Assembly: GCA_965277025.1 (NCBI GenBank)
Contig: OZ255706.1
Location: forward strand, 1,488,001-1,552,000
Source: Methylomarinum sp965277025
GTDB lineage: Bacteria > Pseudomonadota > Gammaproteobacteria > Methylococcales > Methylomonadaceae
Direction: 5' to 3'
DNA length: 64,000 bases
Shown here: positions 43,741 through 53,938 of the stretch, piece by piece
Layout: the number at the start of each line of letters is the position of its first letter
Numbering within the stretch: the first letter of the stretch is position 1
Program-made: the position numbers and the translations under genes
The notes under the pieces: generated by a model
What the model was told of the DNA's origin: nothing
The model's input: only the letters and a program-made list of their open reading frames with translations
Databases searched by the model: none

Positions 43741-46136
43741 CCAGATCATTTTTGATTTTCTTGCCTTTCCAGGTTAACGCTTCGGCAACAATTGGAACTC
43801 CTGTTTCATTGACTTCATGGCAGGATGCGCACAATAACGGCCCATGGCTGCCATCTGGATTATATTGCGCCGCCTGTTTATAGGTAGTGGTGTCAACATC
43901 AGGGGTTACAGGATACAAACCATGAATCGATTCATGGCAAGCCAAGCCGGCATGACCTTTTGAATAACGCATGGCACTGTATTTTCCTGGCTGATTGATT
44001 GGAAATGCCACACCGCCTTGACCTTCCACAAATGGCGCTTCATGACAATCGGCGCAATGCGGCACGCCAGGCGATAGCCAGTAATCTTTACCATCGCTGG
44101 CGGCAGAGTATGGAACAGCGGCAATGCCGGTTGCATCTTTAGGTAAATCCAGGTCAGCAATCAAAGCAGTTGGGTTGGCTGATAAGATGGTGACATTGGC
44201 GTCACCATCTTCATCTTTATGAATTAACGGCTTACCATCTTTTGTGGCAATAACCGCTAAGTCAGGCACCATCCGTTTTTTCGACCAGGTCAACAGAATG
44301 CCTGATTTGCCCGGTGTGTCATGACCGTTTTTATTCAGCACGACTTTGGGGTCCAGATACTTGTTTTTCAAGGTTTCCGCATCGACGCCAATAGCCATGG
44401 CAATCTTATCCAGCGGCAGGTTACGAATGGTTTCGCCGGTTTACTTGAAGGCGTTTTGTAAATTATCGCGTTGATACAGTTCCCGCGATAACTGGTTGTG
44501 GCAGTTGGTACACCACATGCCTTTGCCGCCTTCACCATTGCCAATTTTGGAAACATTGGCCTGCATCCATTTACCGATGGCGTTCAGATGTTCGGGTGTG
44601 CCAACGCCATCTTTATCTTTGTTTGGGGTGGAATGCACATCCCGGCCGGCGAAACAGCCGCCTTCGGTGTCGCGGTTATCGGCCTGGGCGTAAGTGTTTT
44701 GTCCATCCGGAGGGAGTGATTGGGTAGCCATCCATGCTGCCATTTTGCTGGTGAGCGGGGTGACAACCCGCGCAGGTGCCGGTACGGCCTTGTGAATCCG
44801 GTAATGGGCGCATGGTTTGATGCACACGGTGCAGGGCTTCGGATAATGCCACGATCGGTGTATCCCAGGATTCACGTGTTTTGCCGCCGCTCAATACCTG
44901 GGCAATGCCTTTTGACTGCAACACGCCAATGACATTATCGGCATGACACTGCTGACACAGCACCGGGTCACTACCCAGCCGGTTTTGCGTGGCGCGACTG
45001 GCCGGATCATATTTGGCCAGAAACTGGGTACCATGACGGGCGTCATGAATTTGTAAAATGGAAATCGAGGTGGCTTTCAGGTTGGCCATATACTCGGTTG
45101 CGCCGAGGCCTTTCCAGAAGGCTTTTTCCAGTTTGTACAGCGTAAAGGTGTTGCCATTGGCGTTGTCATTCGAATGACAATTGGCGCAATTAGGCACATC
45201 GATTGGGTTGGTGCCAACGAATTTAATTGGTTTGCCGGTATGGCTGTCGATAGCCGGTTTACCGGTTTTGGCATCAACCAGGCCGACCCAGGCTTCCTGG
45301 AATGGGCGAATATCGCTTTCGACGATTTCCAGCGGGCTTTTTTTCATCAACTCGTCGTAAAACGGCGTCAGCGGCAAACCCAATGCATCCCAGATGCCGG
45401 GGTTAGTCAGGACAATAGGCACATTATCCAGCACGGATGATTTGGTGTAGACCACCGTACCGGTATCACCGGTGTAATGTAAATGGCCATTTTTCAACGG
45501 TTGACCGGAAGGGCCGGCATCACGCGGAATCGGCAGTTCGATGCCAATACGCAGTTTTTCGCTGTCTTTGCTGGTATGTTTCGGGTTGCTGCCTTTCAGA
45601 TCTTTATAAATGTAAAGATGAGTGAAATAGGCGTTACCGACATTTTCATTGGCGCTGTATTTTCCGTCCTTGTTGACATCATAGGGAATATTCCAGTAGG
45701 CCAGCTTGGTGCCTTCGGAAAATGTGTTGTCAATATGGCCGTATTCCAATTTCATGCGTTTTTTGCCATCCACCAATACGGTCGGGTCATCAGGGTCTGC
45801 GCCCAACAGACGAGGGAAATCGTAAGGGGAGCGAGCCGTTTTGACCACCTGACTCTGGATGGAATTATAAGGCGGCAAAATACAACAATAGGAGAAATCA
45901 AAACAGGTACAGTGCATCCCCAATTCATAGTTGATGGTGATGTTGTAATCGTTTTTGGGCTTTTGCCTGGAATTGGCGATATTTTCGACCGGGCCGTTAC
46001 GAATCAGGTGAAACTTTTTCTGGGCATTTTCCTGCTTGGCGGATTCGGTGTTATTGGCGGGAATATAGCGGGCGAAACCGACCTGGCTGACCAGCAGACC
46101 GGTTATGATAAAGGACAGGCTTAGCGGGTTCATCAT
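43741..46136 (-). pseudogene. Multiheme cytochrome c, frameshifted, nonsense and 3'-truncated
   Basis: The product begins with a signal peptide (LSLSFIITGLLVSQVGFA) and the motif NYELGMHCTCFDFSYCC, followed by six CxxCH haem motifs (CANCH, CQQCH, CAGCH, CTNCH, CADCH, CASCH) over about 790 residues. It would be periplasmic. The frame is broken by a one-base shift near 44700 (normal continuation NTYAQADNRDTEGG) and an in-frame TAA at 44441-44443 (NAFK-stop-TGETIRN). The 3' end is cut at 43740 by IS21; the last residues come from the element. It directly follows a diheme cytochrome c and a ba3-type oxidase gene, so it probably served that electron-transfer chain. Confidence 0.82.
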
Positions 46137-46790
46137 TTACCTCTTTTGCTGATAGTAATACTGAGCCAGTTGGCGAATATCTTCGGCACTGAGCTGTTCG
46201 GCGATCAAACGCATGCGACCATAGACATCATTATGTCGGACGACAGTTTTGTATTCTTCCAGCGTGGCGGTAAAATATCCAGGATTTTGCCCGGAAAGGG
46301 CTGGAATATTCTGTTTTTCGCCCTGGCCCCGACTGCCATGACAGGTAAAACAGGCAGGAATGATTTTTTTGCCGTTGCCGAGTTCCACCAGTCGCTTAGC
46401 CTTGTCGAGTTTTCCGCCAGTCTTGCCAGCTTCCGCCGTTGGCGCGGGTAAAGAAGCGAACCAGGCCGCAAGGTCAGCGGAATCTTGTTCAGATAAGCCC
46501 GCAGATACCGAGTTCATCAACATATGTGTGCGCTTGCCATCGGCGTAGTCCCGCAATTGTTTATATGTATAAGTCGCCAATTGCCCCGCCAGTGATGGAT
46601 AAGTCTCTATCGGACTGTCGCCGTTTTCACCATGGCAACCGGCGCAGGTTTGCGCCAGTTTCTTGCCTTTGTCGGCATCACCCTGTTTGACGAAATTCAA
46701 CAATTCCGGTGTCCAGGCGATATTGGTCGATGGTTCCGCCATAGCGTAAGCCGGGGCGAAAAGAAAAAGCAATGTAAGAAAATGTCTCAT
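46137..46790 (-). CDS. Diheme cytochrome c (c4-like)
   Basis: From ATG 46790 a signal peptide (MRHFLTLLFLFAPAYAMA) precedes two class I cytochrome domains, with CAGCH near residue 50 and CFTCH near residue 148. The length (217 residues) and twofold design fit cytochrome c4, a periplasmic electron donor to terminal oxidases. GGGGGG lies upstream of the start. The start overlaps the oxidase subunit I stop (ATGA) and the stop abuts the multiheme gene, so all three were one operon. The gene itself appears intact. Confidence 0.88.
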   Translation of the reverse strand: MRHFLTLLFLFAPAYAMAEPSTNIAWTPELLNFVKQGDADKGKKLAQTCAGCHGENGDSPIETYPSLAGQLATYTYKQLRDYADGKRTHMLMNSVSAGLSEQDSADLAAWFASLPAPTAEAGKTGGKLDKAKRLVELGNGKKIIPACFTCHGSRGQGEKQNIPALSGQNPGYFTATLEEYKTVVRHNDVYGRMRLIAEQLSAEDIRQLAQYYYQQKR

Positions 46791-48003
46791 ATCAATACCC
46801 CCCACGCGCTTGAGTCATATGTATCCATCAGGAAGAACTGCAGAATTGGAAAGCCGAAACTGATCAGCATCAATATGGCGATAACTTTGTTCCACAATTT
46901 GATATCGTTCAAATACTCTGGCACGGAGGCAGATGGATGCAAAGCTTCGGCATATTCGACCGTTCCCTCGTAGACCTCGTCAGTCGGGGTGAATTGTGTT
47001 TTAAACAGCAGATAAACGAACAGGCAGGCTGAACTGAGCAATACCAAACCACCAAAAATCATCGCCAGTTCATAGGGTTTCCAGGATAGCGTAAGTAAAT
47101 TGTTATAAACCACCATGGCAATGCGGCGGGGCTGACCCAGCAAACCCAACACATGCCACGGCGTGGTCAGGATACTCATGCCGATAAACCATGTCCATAA
47201 CTGCAATAGCGCCAGATTTTTGGAAAACAGTGGCTTTCTGGTCGAAATCGGCCATAGGTAATAAGCAATGGCGAAATACATGATGACCGTTGTGCCGGCA
47301 AAAATAAGATGGAAATGGCCAGGCACCCAGGCCGTGTTATGAATCATCGCATTCATTGCATAGCTGGCGTTGACGATGCCGCCAAACCCGCCGAAGATCA
47401 GCATCAACAAGGATAAAATAGTCGCCAGCACCATCGGGTTGGTCCAGGGCAGTGCGCCGATCCAGCCAAACAGTCCTTTACCGCCACGCAACCTGCCTCC
47501 GATTTCCAGTTCGGCGATGACGGTGAAACCGGTGAGCAGGGTTGGGGTGGAGACGATAAATGTACTTACCATATGAAGCAGTTTCCAGCCTCTGGCCTGT
47601 TCAGGATCCATATATAAATGGTGAAAGCCAATCGGTAAACTGAAAACCACCAGTACGATAAAGGCGATACGCGCCGCTTCGTCGCTGAACAGGTAAGATC
47701 CGGCTTGTTTTGGAACAAAAACGTAAAAAGCCGTATAAGCGGGAATCAGCCAGAAATAGACGATAGGGTGCAAGGTCCAAGCAAACAGGGTTCTGGCCAG
47801 CCCCGGATCGATGGTGTCTGTCCAGCCCAATGACCAGGGCAGAATCAGAAAAACCGATTCCAACGCGACGCCGGCACTGGTCCACAGCCATAACATGGCG
47901 TTGAAAGTCGTGGCGAACATGGCCAGCGGGATGGTTTTGCCGGGGTTTTCCTGCTTCCATTGCAGAAACATGACAATCATGATCGCGCACCAGACCCAGG
48001 TAT
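46787..48003 (-). pseudogene. ba3-type cytochrome c oxidase subunit I, N-terminally truncated
   Basis: The sequence follows T. thermophilus-type ba3 (B-family) haem-copper oxidase subunit I: HPIVYFWLIPAYTAFYVFVPKQAG carries the Cu-B His and cross-linked Tyr, GFHHLYMDP the two Cu-B His, and AWVPGHFHLIFAG the haem His pair. Many membrane segments follow. The gene is cut at 48003 by the left end of the IS3 element, and the N-terminal part (first two or three helices) is not found on the far side of the IS. Subunit II is also absent. The oxidase must therefore be non-functional as it stands. Confidence 0.85.
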
Positions 48004-48065
48004 AGTGGACCCCGTAATCCGGACAATAGTTTAAACTATGACTATTGAAAAAAGAGGTACAAAAA

Positions 48066-48359
48066 ATGAGCGAAAAAAAACGGAAAACCTTTAGCGGGGC
48101 GCAAAAGGCCAAAATCGCGCTGGAAGCGGTTAAGAACATCAAAACGATCAATGAGATTGCTCAAGAGAATGAAGTCCATCCATCTCAGGTAAGCCAATGG
48201 AAAAAGGAACTGTTGGCCAATGCGGGAAGCCTGTTTGAAGGCAAACGCGGGCCGAAAGCGGTGAAGGCGCAAGACAATCCGGACCGTCTGTACGCCAAAA
48301 TCGGGCAGTTGAATATGGAACTGGATTGGCTTGAAAAAAAGTCCGGGATCAGCCTATGA
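48066..48359 (+). CDS. IS3-family transposase orfA
   Basis: A helix-turn-helix protein (INEIAQENEVHPSQVSQWKKELL) of 97 residues from the ATG at 48066, with AGAGGT upstream; 48045 is an alternative start. The stop overlaps the orfB start as ATGA, so orfB may be made by coupling as well as by frameshifting. It is almost identical to the orphan orfA at 20012-20305. Confidence 0.88.
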   Translation: MSEKKRKTFSGAQKAKIALEAVKNIKTINEIAQENEVHPSQVSQWKKELLANAGSLFEGKRGPKAVKAQDNPDRLYAKIGQLNMELDWLEKKSGISL

Positions 48360-49276
48360 TCACGCGTCAAAGCTGGGTGGATCAAAAAGATGAGTTGGCG
48401 TTAAGTCGGCAATGCCAGTTATTGAACGTTACCCGCTCAGTAATCCATGAACAGAAAAAACGCCAACAACAGCCGGTGTCTGCTGAAGATCAGCAACTGT
48501 TGCGGTTGCTCGACGAAGAATATACCCGGCATCCTTTTTATGGCTCACGCCGTATGACAAAGTATTTACGCGGCCTTAACCATCAGGTCAACCGCAAACG
48601 GGTTCAGCGGCTGATGCGCATACCGGGGCTGGTCGGCATGGCGCCGGGCCCGAACACCAGTAAGCCGCATCCTGAGCATAAAGTCTATCCCTATCTGTTA
48701 AGAGGCGTCGAGGTGACACGCCCCAACCAGGTTTGGAGTACCGACATCACCTATATCCGACTGCCGCAAGGATTTGTTTATCTGGTGGCCATCATGGATT
48801 GGTACAGCCGAAAAGTATTGGCATGGCAACTTTCCAATACCATGGACAGCGCGTTTTGCGTAAATTGTCTGGAGCAGGCCATCAAGACCTATGGCACACC
48901 GGAGATATTTAATACCGACCAGGGCGCACAGTTCACCAGCGCGGACTTCACCGGGGTATTGAGTCAGCATGGCGTGACCATCAGCATGGATGGCCGGGGA
49001 CGGGCCCTGGACAATATCTTTGTTGAACGACTCTGGCGCACAGTGAAATATGAAGAAGTTTATTTGAAGCAATACGGCAACCTGCAAGCACTGTCAGCGG
49101 GGTTGACGGACTACTTTGCCTTTTACAACAGCGAACGACCGCATCAGTCGTTAGGCTATGAAACGCCAGACAGGGTTTATCAATTCGCCACGGGAGGTGG
49201 CGCTAGAATCGTGGATAAATATAATGCCGGCACTGCCAGGCAGACGCCGGGTGAAAATATGGGCCAGAGCCATTGA
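48356..49276 (+). CDS. IS3-family transposase orfB
   Basis: A 306-residue rve-type integrase: an HTH_21-like start, first Asp in VWSTDITYIRLP, second in FNTDQGAQFTS, and Glu in ERLWRTVKYEEVYL, then ERPHQSLGYETP. The frame is open and all catalytic residues are present, so this copy is probably functional. Confidence 0.92.
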   Translation: MITRQSWVDQKDELALSRQCQLLNVTRSVIHEQKKRQQQPVSAEDQQLLRLLDEEYTRHPFYGSRRMTKYLRGLNHQVNRKRVQRLMRIPGLVGMAPGPNTSKPHPEHKVYPYLLRGVEVTRPNQVWSTDITYIRLPQGFVYLVAIMDWYSRKVLAWQLSNTMDSAFCVNCLEQAIKTYGTPEIFNTDQGAQFTSADFTGVLSQHGVTISMDGRGRALDNIFVERLWRTVKYEEVYLKQYGNLQALSAGLTDYFAFYNSERPHQSLGYETPDRVYQFATGGGARIVDKYNAGTARQTPGENMGQSH

Positions 49277-49414
49277 GCCTGACTGTTATGAGGGTTCTAT
49301 CTTAAATTCTCTAATAATTTGTCTGGACAATGGGGTCCACTTTATCAAGAGAAAATAGAAAGGGGCTTAGAGTCTTAAGCAAAATGTAACTTGAATTAAA
49401 CCTAGGCGGCAACA

Positions 49415-49486
49415 GGCTAGCCTTCTTAGAGGGCTAGCCATATCACCCTTTTAGGGTGAAATCAAAACCACGTTCTTAGAACGTGG
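49415..49486 (+). other. Cluster of three adjacent hairpins
   Basis: Three perfect inverted repeats follow one another: GGCTAGCC/GGCTAGCC (49415-49439), TCACCCT/AGGGTGA (49443-49459) and CCACGTTC/GAACGTGG (49468-49486), the last followed by ATTTTTA. It could be a transcription terminator set, the tail of an IS200/IS605-like element, or a structured leader of the TonB receptor. I cannot choose between these. Confidence 0.5.
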
Positions 49487-49656
49487 ATTTTTACTAATAA
49501 TATTCTAATATATTTGTATTGAAAAAATGTGTCAAGTCTTGGTTAAGCAACGGTTAAGTATTTTATGTCGGGAAAAAATCCTTTTTTTCACTAGGCTCTG
49601 TCAGAAAGCGATTTTGCTGATTATGATGTTGCCTTGTTTTTCTAACTATTCCAGAA

Positions 49657-51978
49657 ATGAAAAAAAGAGGACTTGTTTTATTCGCTAATCTCGTCTTTAT
49701 GGCTGCAAGCCAGGCGGATGATCATACACCACTGCAACTGGAGACCGTCGATGTGGTTTCGGTGGCGCCGCTGGCAGGGGCGGGCATCGCTGAAAACAAA
49801 ATTCCGATGTCAGTACAAACGGCAACGGCAGCACAGTTGGAACAGGCGCAAAGCCTTTCACTTGCCGATTATATGAACCGTTATATGGGCAGTGTGAATA
49901 TCAACAGTGCGCAAAACAATCCGTTTCAACCGGATGTCAGGGTGCGGGGTTTCGCCGCCTCTCCCTTGATGGGCTTGCCACAAGGGATTTCGGTGTATAT
50001 GAACAGTATCCGCATCAACGAAGTTTTTGGCGACAATGTCAACTGGGATTTGATTCCGGAAGGGGCGATAGACACCATGTCATTGCAATCAGGCTCTAAC
50101 CCGGTATTTGGCTTGAATACGCTGGGTGGGTCAATTGCGATAAAAACCAAAACCGGCTTCAGTGCGAAAGGGTATCAACTGGAAGTCAGCGGCGGTTCCT
50201 GGGGGCGGCATTCCGAGGAAATTACCTCGGGCTGGAATAATGGCGAGTTCGGCTATTTTCTGGATGCGCGTTATTTTAAAGAAGACGGCTGGCGTGATTT
50301 CTCTGACAGTGAAGTGATACAAGGTTTGGCGACACTGAGCTGGCGCGGTGCGGATTCCAGTCTGGATTTGACGCTGGTCTCAACCGACAATGACTTAAAA
50401 GGTAATGGCACGATTCCGGTTGAATTGCTCAGAGTACGCCGTAATGCTGTGTTTACGCAACCCGATCAAACCATCAATCGTCTGTTTTTGGCCTCGCTCG
50501 ATGGCGCAACCTGGCTGAATGATCATGTTGAACTGTCGGGCAATATGTATTTTCGGCGCTTGAGTTCACATGGTTTGAATGGTGATGGCAGCGAATTTGC
50601 TGATTGTACCGGCGCGAATACCGGGACAGTATGTGATCAAGACAATAACCAGGTATTGGATTTAAATGGTAATCCGATAACTTTTGGTCCTGCTGTCGAC
50701 GGAGGGACAAAAAACACCTCGAAAACCATTCAGCGTTCATTCGGCTTTTCATTGCAATCTGCATTTGATTATCAGATCTTCGAGCGCGAGAATCACTTCA
50801 TCTTCGGCGCGGCCTACAGTCAGGGCAATGTGCATTATGCCGCCGATACGGAGTTAGGCGCCTTAAATGCGCAGCGTGGTGTGGATGGTTCGGGAATAAA
50901 AACCGAAGAGGCCCATGTACGGCTGAATACGGAAACCGAAAATTACAGCCTTTATTTCAGCGAAACCTTTTCCGCCACCGACAAGCTTAATCTGACCGTG
51001 GCCGGGCGTTATAACCAGACCAGTATCACTTTGCTGGATCGGTTTGGAACCGAGTTGAATGGCCATCATGTGTTTCAACGCTTCAATCCTTCCGCCGGCT
51101 TGACCTATAACTTTCGACCGGAAGTGAATTTTTATGGTAACTACAGCGAATCCACGCGCGCGCCGACACCGATAGAATTAAGCTGCGCCGACCCCAATGC
51201 GCCGTGTAAACTGCCCAATGCCTTCGTGTCTGATCCTCCGCTAAAGCAAGTGGTGGCGCATACCTTTGAAACTGGTTTTCGAGGCGAGTTTGGCGATTTT
51301 CTGGCAGGTACACTGAATTGGCGCGCGGGTGTGTTCAGGACTGAAAATGAAAACGACATTCTGTTTAAAAGCACCGGCGGCGTGGTGTCCAATAGCGGTT
51401 ATTTTGATAATGTCGGCAAAACCCGTCGTCAGGGTATCGAGCTGGGTGTTTTTGGTGATGCGTTCGGGAGGCTGCGGTATTCCGCCAACTACACCTACAT
51501 GGAAGCGACCTTTCGCACCCCGTTTAAGGTGAGCAGTCCATCCAACCCGGCTGCCGATGCCAATGGCGATATTCAGGTCAAACAAGGTGATTTTATTCCC
51601 GGTATCCCTAGGCAAATGTTTAAAGTGGCGCTGGATTATGATGTCATCAAAAACATGCCATATTTACAACGCTGGACGATGGGCACCGATGTTATCTACA
51701 ACGGCTCGCAGTATTTACGTGGGGATGAGAGCAATCAGGGCAGCAAGCTGAATGCCTATGCAGTGGTCAATTTAAGAACCGAATTTCAATTCAACCCGCA
51801 TGTGACTTTGTTCGCCAAAGTCACCAATCTGTTCGATACGCAGTATAAAAACTTCGGTCAATACGCCAATACCGGTGATGTACTGACTGATGCGCTGGGG
51901 ATTTCCGACAAGGATACACAATTTGTCGGCATCGGTGCGCCCAGAGCCGGGTGGGTGGGAATTCGTTTGAGCATGTAA
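49657..51978 (+). CDS. TonB-dependent outer-membrane receptor
   Basis: A 773-residue receptor with signal peptide (LVLFANLVFMAASQA), plug domain (IPMSVQTATAAQLEQ, DVRVRGFAASPLMGLPQGISVYMNSIRIN, MSLQSGSNPVFGLNTLGGSIAIKTK) and a beta-barrel whose last strand ends in GWVGIRLSM. There is no STN domain. The ligand is unknown; polar NxT-rich loops with a Cys pair (ADCTGANTGTVCDQD) and another (SCADPNAPCK) are seen in extracellular regions. It is not linked by operon to obvious partners, since ISs or non-coding DNA flank it on both sides. Confidence 0.92.
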   Translation: MKKRGLVLFANLVFMAASQADDHTPLQLETVDVVSVAPLAGAGIAENKIPMSVQTATAAQLEQAQSLSLADYMNRYMGSVNINSAQNNPFQPDVRVRGFAASPLMGLPQGISVYMNSIRINEVFGDNVNWDLIPEGAIDTMSLQSGSNPVFGLNTLGGSIAIKTKTGFSAKGYQLEVSGGSWGRHSEEITSGWNNGEFGYFLDARYFKEDGWRDFSDSEVIQGLATLSWRGADSSLDLTLVSTDNDLKGNGTIPVELLRVRRNAVFTQPDQTINRLFLASLDGATWLNDHVELSGNMYFRRLSSHGLNGDGSEFADCTGANTGTVCDQDNNQVLDLNGNPITFGPAVDGGTKNTSKTIQRSFGFSLQSAFDYQIFERENHFIFGAAYSQGNVHYAADTELGALNAQRGVDGSGIKTEEAHVRLNTETENYSLYFSETFSATDKLNLTVAGRYNQTSITLLDRFGTELNGHHVFQRFNPSAGLTYNFRPEVNFYGNYSESTRAPTPIELSCADPNAPCKLPNAFVSDPPLKQVVAHTFETGFRGEFGDFLAGTLNWRAGVFRTENENDILFKSTGGVVSNSGYFDNVGKTRRQGIELGVFGDAFGRLRYSANYTYMEATFRTPFKVSSPSNPAADANGDIQVKQGDFIPGIPRQMFKVALDYDVIKNMPYLQRWTMGTDVIYNGSQYLRGDESNQGSKLNAYAVVNLRTEFQFNPHVTLFAKVTNLFDTQYKNFGQYANTGDVLTDALGISDKDTQFVGIGAPRAGWVGIRLSM

Positions 51979-52508
51979 GAACCGGTTCAATATCTATTGC
52001 GCCACTGCTATGTGTGTTTGGGCGGTGCTTGAAATCCTCATTTACTTTGTGTAGACTCCGGTTTCTGCGCTCCGTCTACGCACTCAGTGGTTCGTAACGA
52101 TCTTGAACAGGCCTTAAAAAACACTAGGACCAGGCAATAAAAAGCCCGCTAGACGCGGGCATCTCCAAGCTTATTTTTATTGTTATTAGTTGGATATTTG
52201 CTTGCCATTCGGCATTGTAAACTAAACAGTTACATTTTTTATTGTTATTAGCAACCTTTACAGGCTGTTTTCCTCCTCATTTCGGCTCAAAGCCGTACTC
52301 ACTCCATAAGTTGGGAACGATTCTATATCAACAAAAAGTGTGCTGTCCATCAAAAAAAGTGATTTTACCGGGATAATGTTTCGAGTCGAAATTATTGCTG
52401 AAAATACAACATGTTATAAGTATTAATGTTTCAATATATACTGCTGTAGTGTGGTTGTGACTGGCATTCACTGCCTTTTTTTAAGGTTTATTTTTGTAGA
52501 GTTGCAGC
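51979..52508. other. Intergenic stretch after the TonB receptor
   Basis: It contains a small stem-loop GCCCGC/GCGGGC at 52144-52160 and two direct repeats of TTTTTATTGTTATTAG (near 52175 and 52236). No gene is supported. Confidence 0.5.
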
Positions 52509-52549
52509 ATGGATTGCGTTTCAGCAGAATTGTTCCTATTATTGACTTG
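52509..52549 (+). pseudogene. Small ORF, 5' part, split by IS4
   Basis: Starting at ATG 52509, the first 13 codons plus two bases (MDCVSAELFLLLT) join exactly in frame, after removal of the IS4 element and one copy of its 9-bp duplication, to 53781-53931 (IFHQDQRISRRAVDQSAKG...). The restored protein has 63 residues. I do not recognise it. Confidence 0.5.
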
Positions 52550-53771
52550 CTCTGTACATGACAAAAATTAACTTATGACAAATGAGTCTCATGTATTCCA
52601 GTGACAAAAGGTATGGGTTGCAAAAGAGCAATCACTTTTCTAATCATCCTTTTTGATTGAGAGAAGACATTAAACAACGTTGAGCGGATACAATCTAATC
52701 CATATCGAAACAGGCTTTGCGCGAGCCGCTGATGTGTTTTGGTTTTTATTGGTAACTCGCAATCATGTTTCCATTCGCCTGCTTTATGTGACCAACAGAA
52801 AGCAATAACGGGAAGTACTAACAATTTTTTGATCCGAAGATAACCGACTACACGCGTTTCCTCAAGTTTGAATCCCCGTCCTTTTAAACAGCCGAAAAGC
52901 GTTTCGATATCCCAACGCAAGCCATAAATTTTAATCGCATCAGGGTTCAAATGCTGACAGACGATGATTAATAACTCACCATCACTCAGCCGTAACCCAC
53001 TGAGATAAATTGAACAATTTCCCAAATAGCGCGCTGTTGAGAGGTGTCGTGTGCTACCCGGCTTAAGCCCATAAAACAAACGCTCTACGCGTATTCGCTG
53101 GCCTTGGGCATTGGTTGTCCAGGCGTTGTTGCGAATACGGATATAAAAGGGAATCTCTTGCTCAAACAACCAGCCCATCCATTCGTCTCCAATAAACTCC
53201 CGATCAGCCAAAAGACCTTTGATGTGATGTCGGCCAAACTGCGCAATAAAGCGTTTCATCAGCGCTATACGTTCCTTCGTATTAGAGTTGCCCCGCTTGT
53301 TTAAAGGCAACCAATACACAGGAATGGCGGCACCCCGATAAACCACGGCAAGCACCAGCAGATTAATATTGGTTTTACCCCACTTCCAATTCGTCCTGTC
53401 TAACGTCAGATAGTAATCCTGATCAGTGAAACCAAACAGTTTCATGATGAAATGAGCGACTTCATTGTAATCCAGCCAATGGTCACTGAAAAATCGTTGC
53501 ATCCGTCGATATCGTGAGGAAATTTTTGCCCGACTGGGAAAGAATACGGCGAGCTGGGCCAGATTGACCGTGCTAACTGCCATCAAAGCAATTAACATAC
53601 CCACAAAACAAACGATTCTTGCCTTGTTCCATTGAAAGTGCTCAGTTAATATGACGGTCAGTTCGTTGATTTGTAATGTCCCGTTATTCATATTCGCTAA
53701 AACAAAATGCGGTATTTAATTACATTTCAACGAGCTACGCCAGCTTTTAATATTTTTTGTCATGTACAGAG
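52550..53771 (-). mobile_element. IS4-family element with 9-bp target duplication
   Basis: The ends CTCTGTACATGACAAAAA / TTTTTGTCATGTACAGAG are inverted, and ATTGACTTG flanks both sides (52541-52549, 53772-53780). It is the cleanest insertion in the window and probably recent. Confidence 0.92.
52573..53691 (-). CDS. IS4-family transposase
   Basis: The 372-residue protein carries the first Asp in LTLDRTNWKWGK, the second in GLLADREFIG, and the IS4 signature Y-2-R-3-E-6-K (YGLRWDIETLFGCLKGRGF). The frame is intact from MNNGTLQINEL. A clean target duplication and an intact gene suggest activity. Confidence 0.93.
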   Translation of the reverse strand: MNNGTLQINELTVILTEHFQWNKARIVCFVGMLIALMAVSTVNLAQLAVFFPSRAKISSRYRRMQRFFSDHWLDYNEVAHFIMKLFGFTDQDYYLTLDRTNWKWGKTNINLLVLAVVYRGAAIPVYWLPLNKRGNSNTKERIALMKRFIAQFGRHHIKGLLADREFIGDEWMGWLFEQEIPFYIRIRNNAWTTNAQGQRIRVERLFYGLKPGSTRHLSTARYLGNCSIYLSGLRLSDGELLIIVCQHLNPDAIKIYGLRWDIETLFGCLKGRGFKLEETRVVGYLRIKKLLVLPVIAFCWSHKAGEWKHDCELPIKTKTHQRLAQSLFRYGLDCIRSTLFNVFSQSKRMIRKVIALLQPIPFVTGIHETHLS

Positions 53772-53931
53772 ATTGACTTGGATATTTCACCAGGATCAGA
53801 GGATTAGCCGGAGGGCTGTTGATCAAAGCGCTAAAGGCACTGTCATGAATTGGCTTGCAGCCTTTTTAGGCAAGCTGGACGACAAGAATCTGGCGAAAAG
53901 CTGGAATAGTTTGGTTTTTTCCGAAATCTAA
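53772..53931 (+). pseudogene. Small ORF, 3' part, split by IS4
   Basis: The 3' portion (IFHQDQRISRRAVDQSAKGTVMNWLAAFLGKLDDKNLAKSW...) of the ORF starting at 52509. It ends at TAA 53929-53931, just before IS701-like copy 3. Function unknown. Confidence 0.5.
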
Positions 53932-53938
53932 ACCTCTA

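Larger units (their letters stand above)
48004..49341 (+). mobile_element. IS3-family element, complete
   Basis: The 1338-bp element has ends AGTGGACCCC / GGGGTCCACT. The left flank is the oxidase subunit I gene and the right flank is AT-rich non-coding DNA, without a clear target duplication. A 5' fragment of another copy lies at 19681-20367. Confidence 0.9.

Noticed and set aside
49415..49486. Riboswitch for the downstream TonB receptor
   Set aside because: Three simple hairpins occur, but none of the conserved cores of known riboswitches (for example cobalamin) can be recognised, and they end about 170 bases before the gene.
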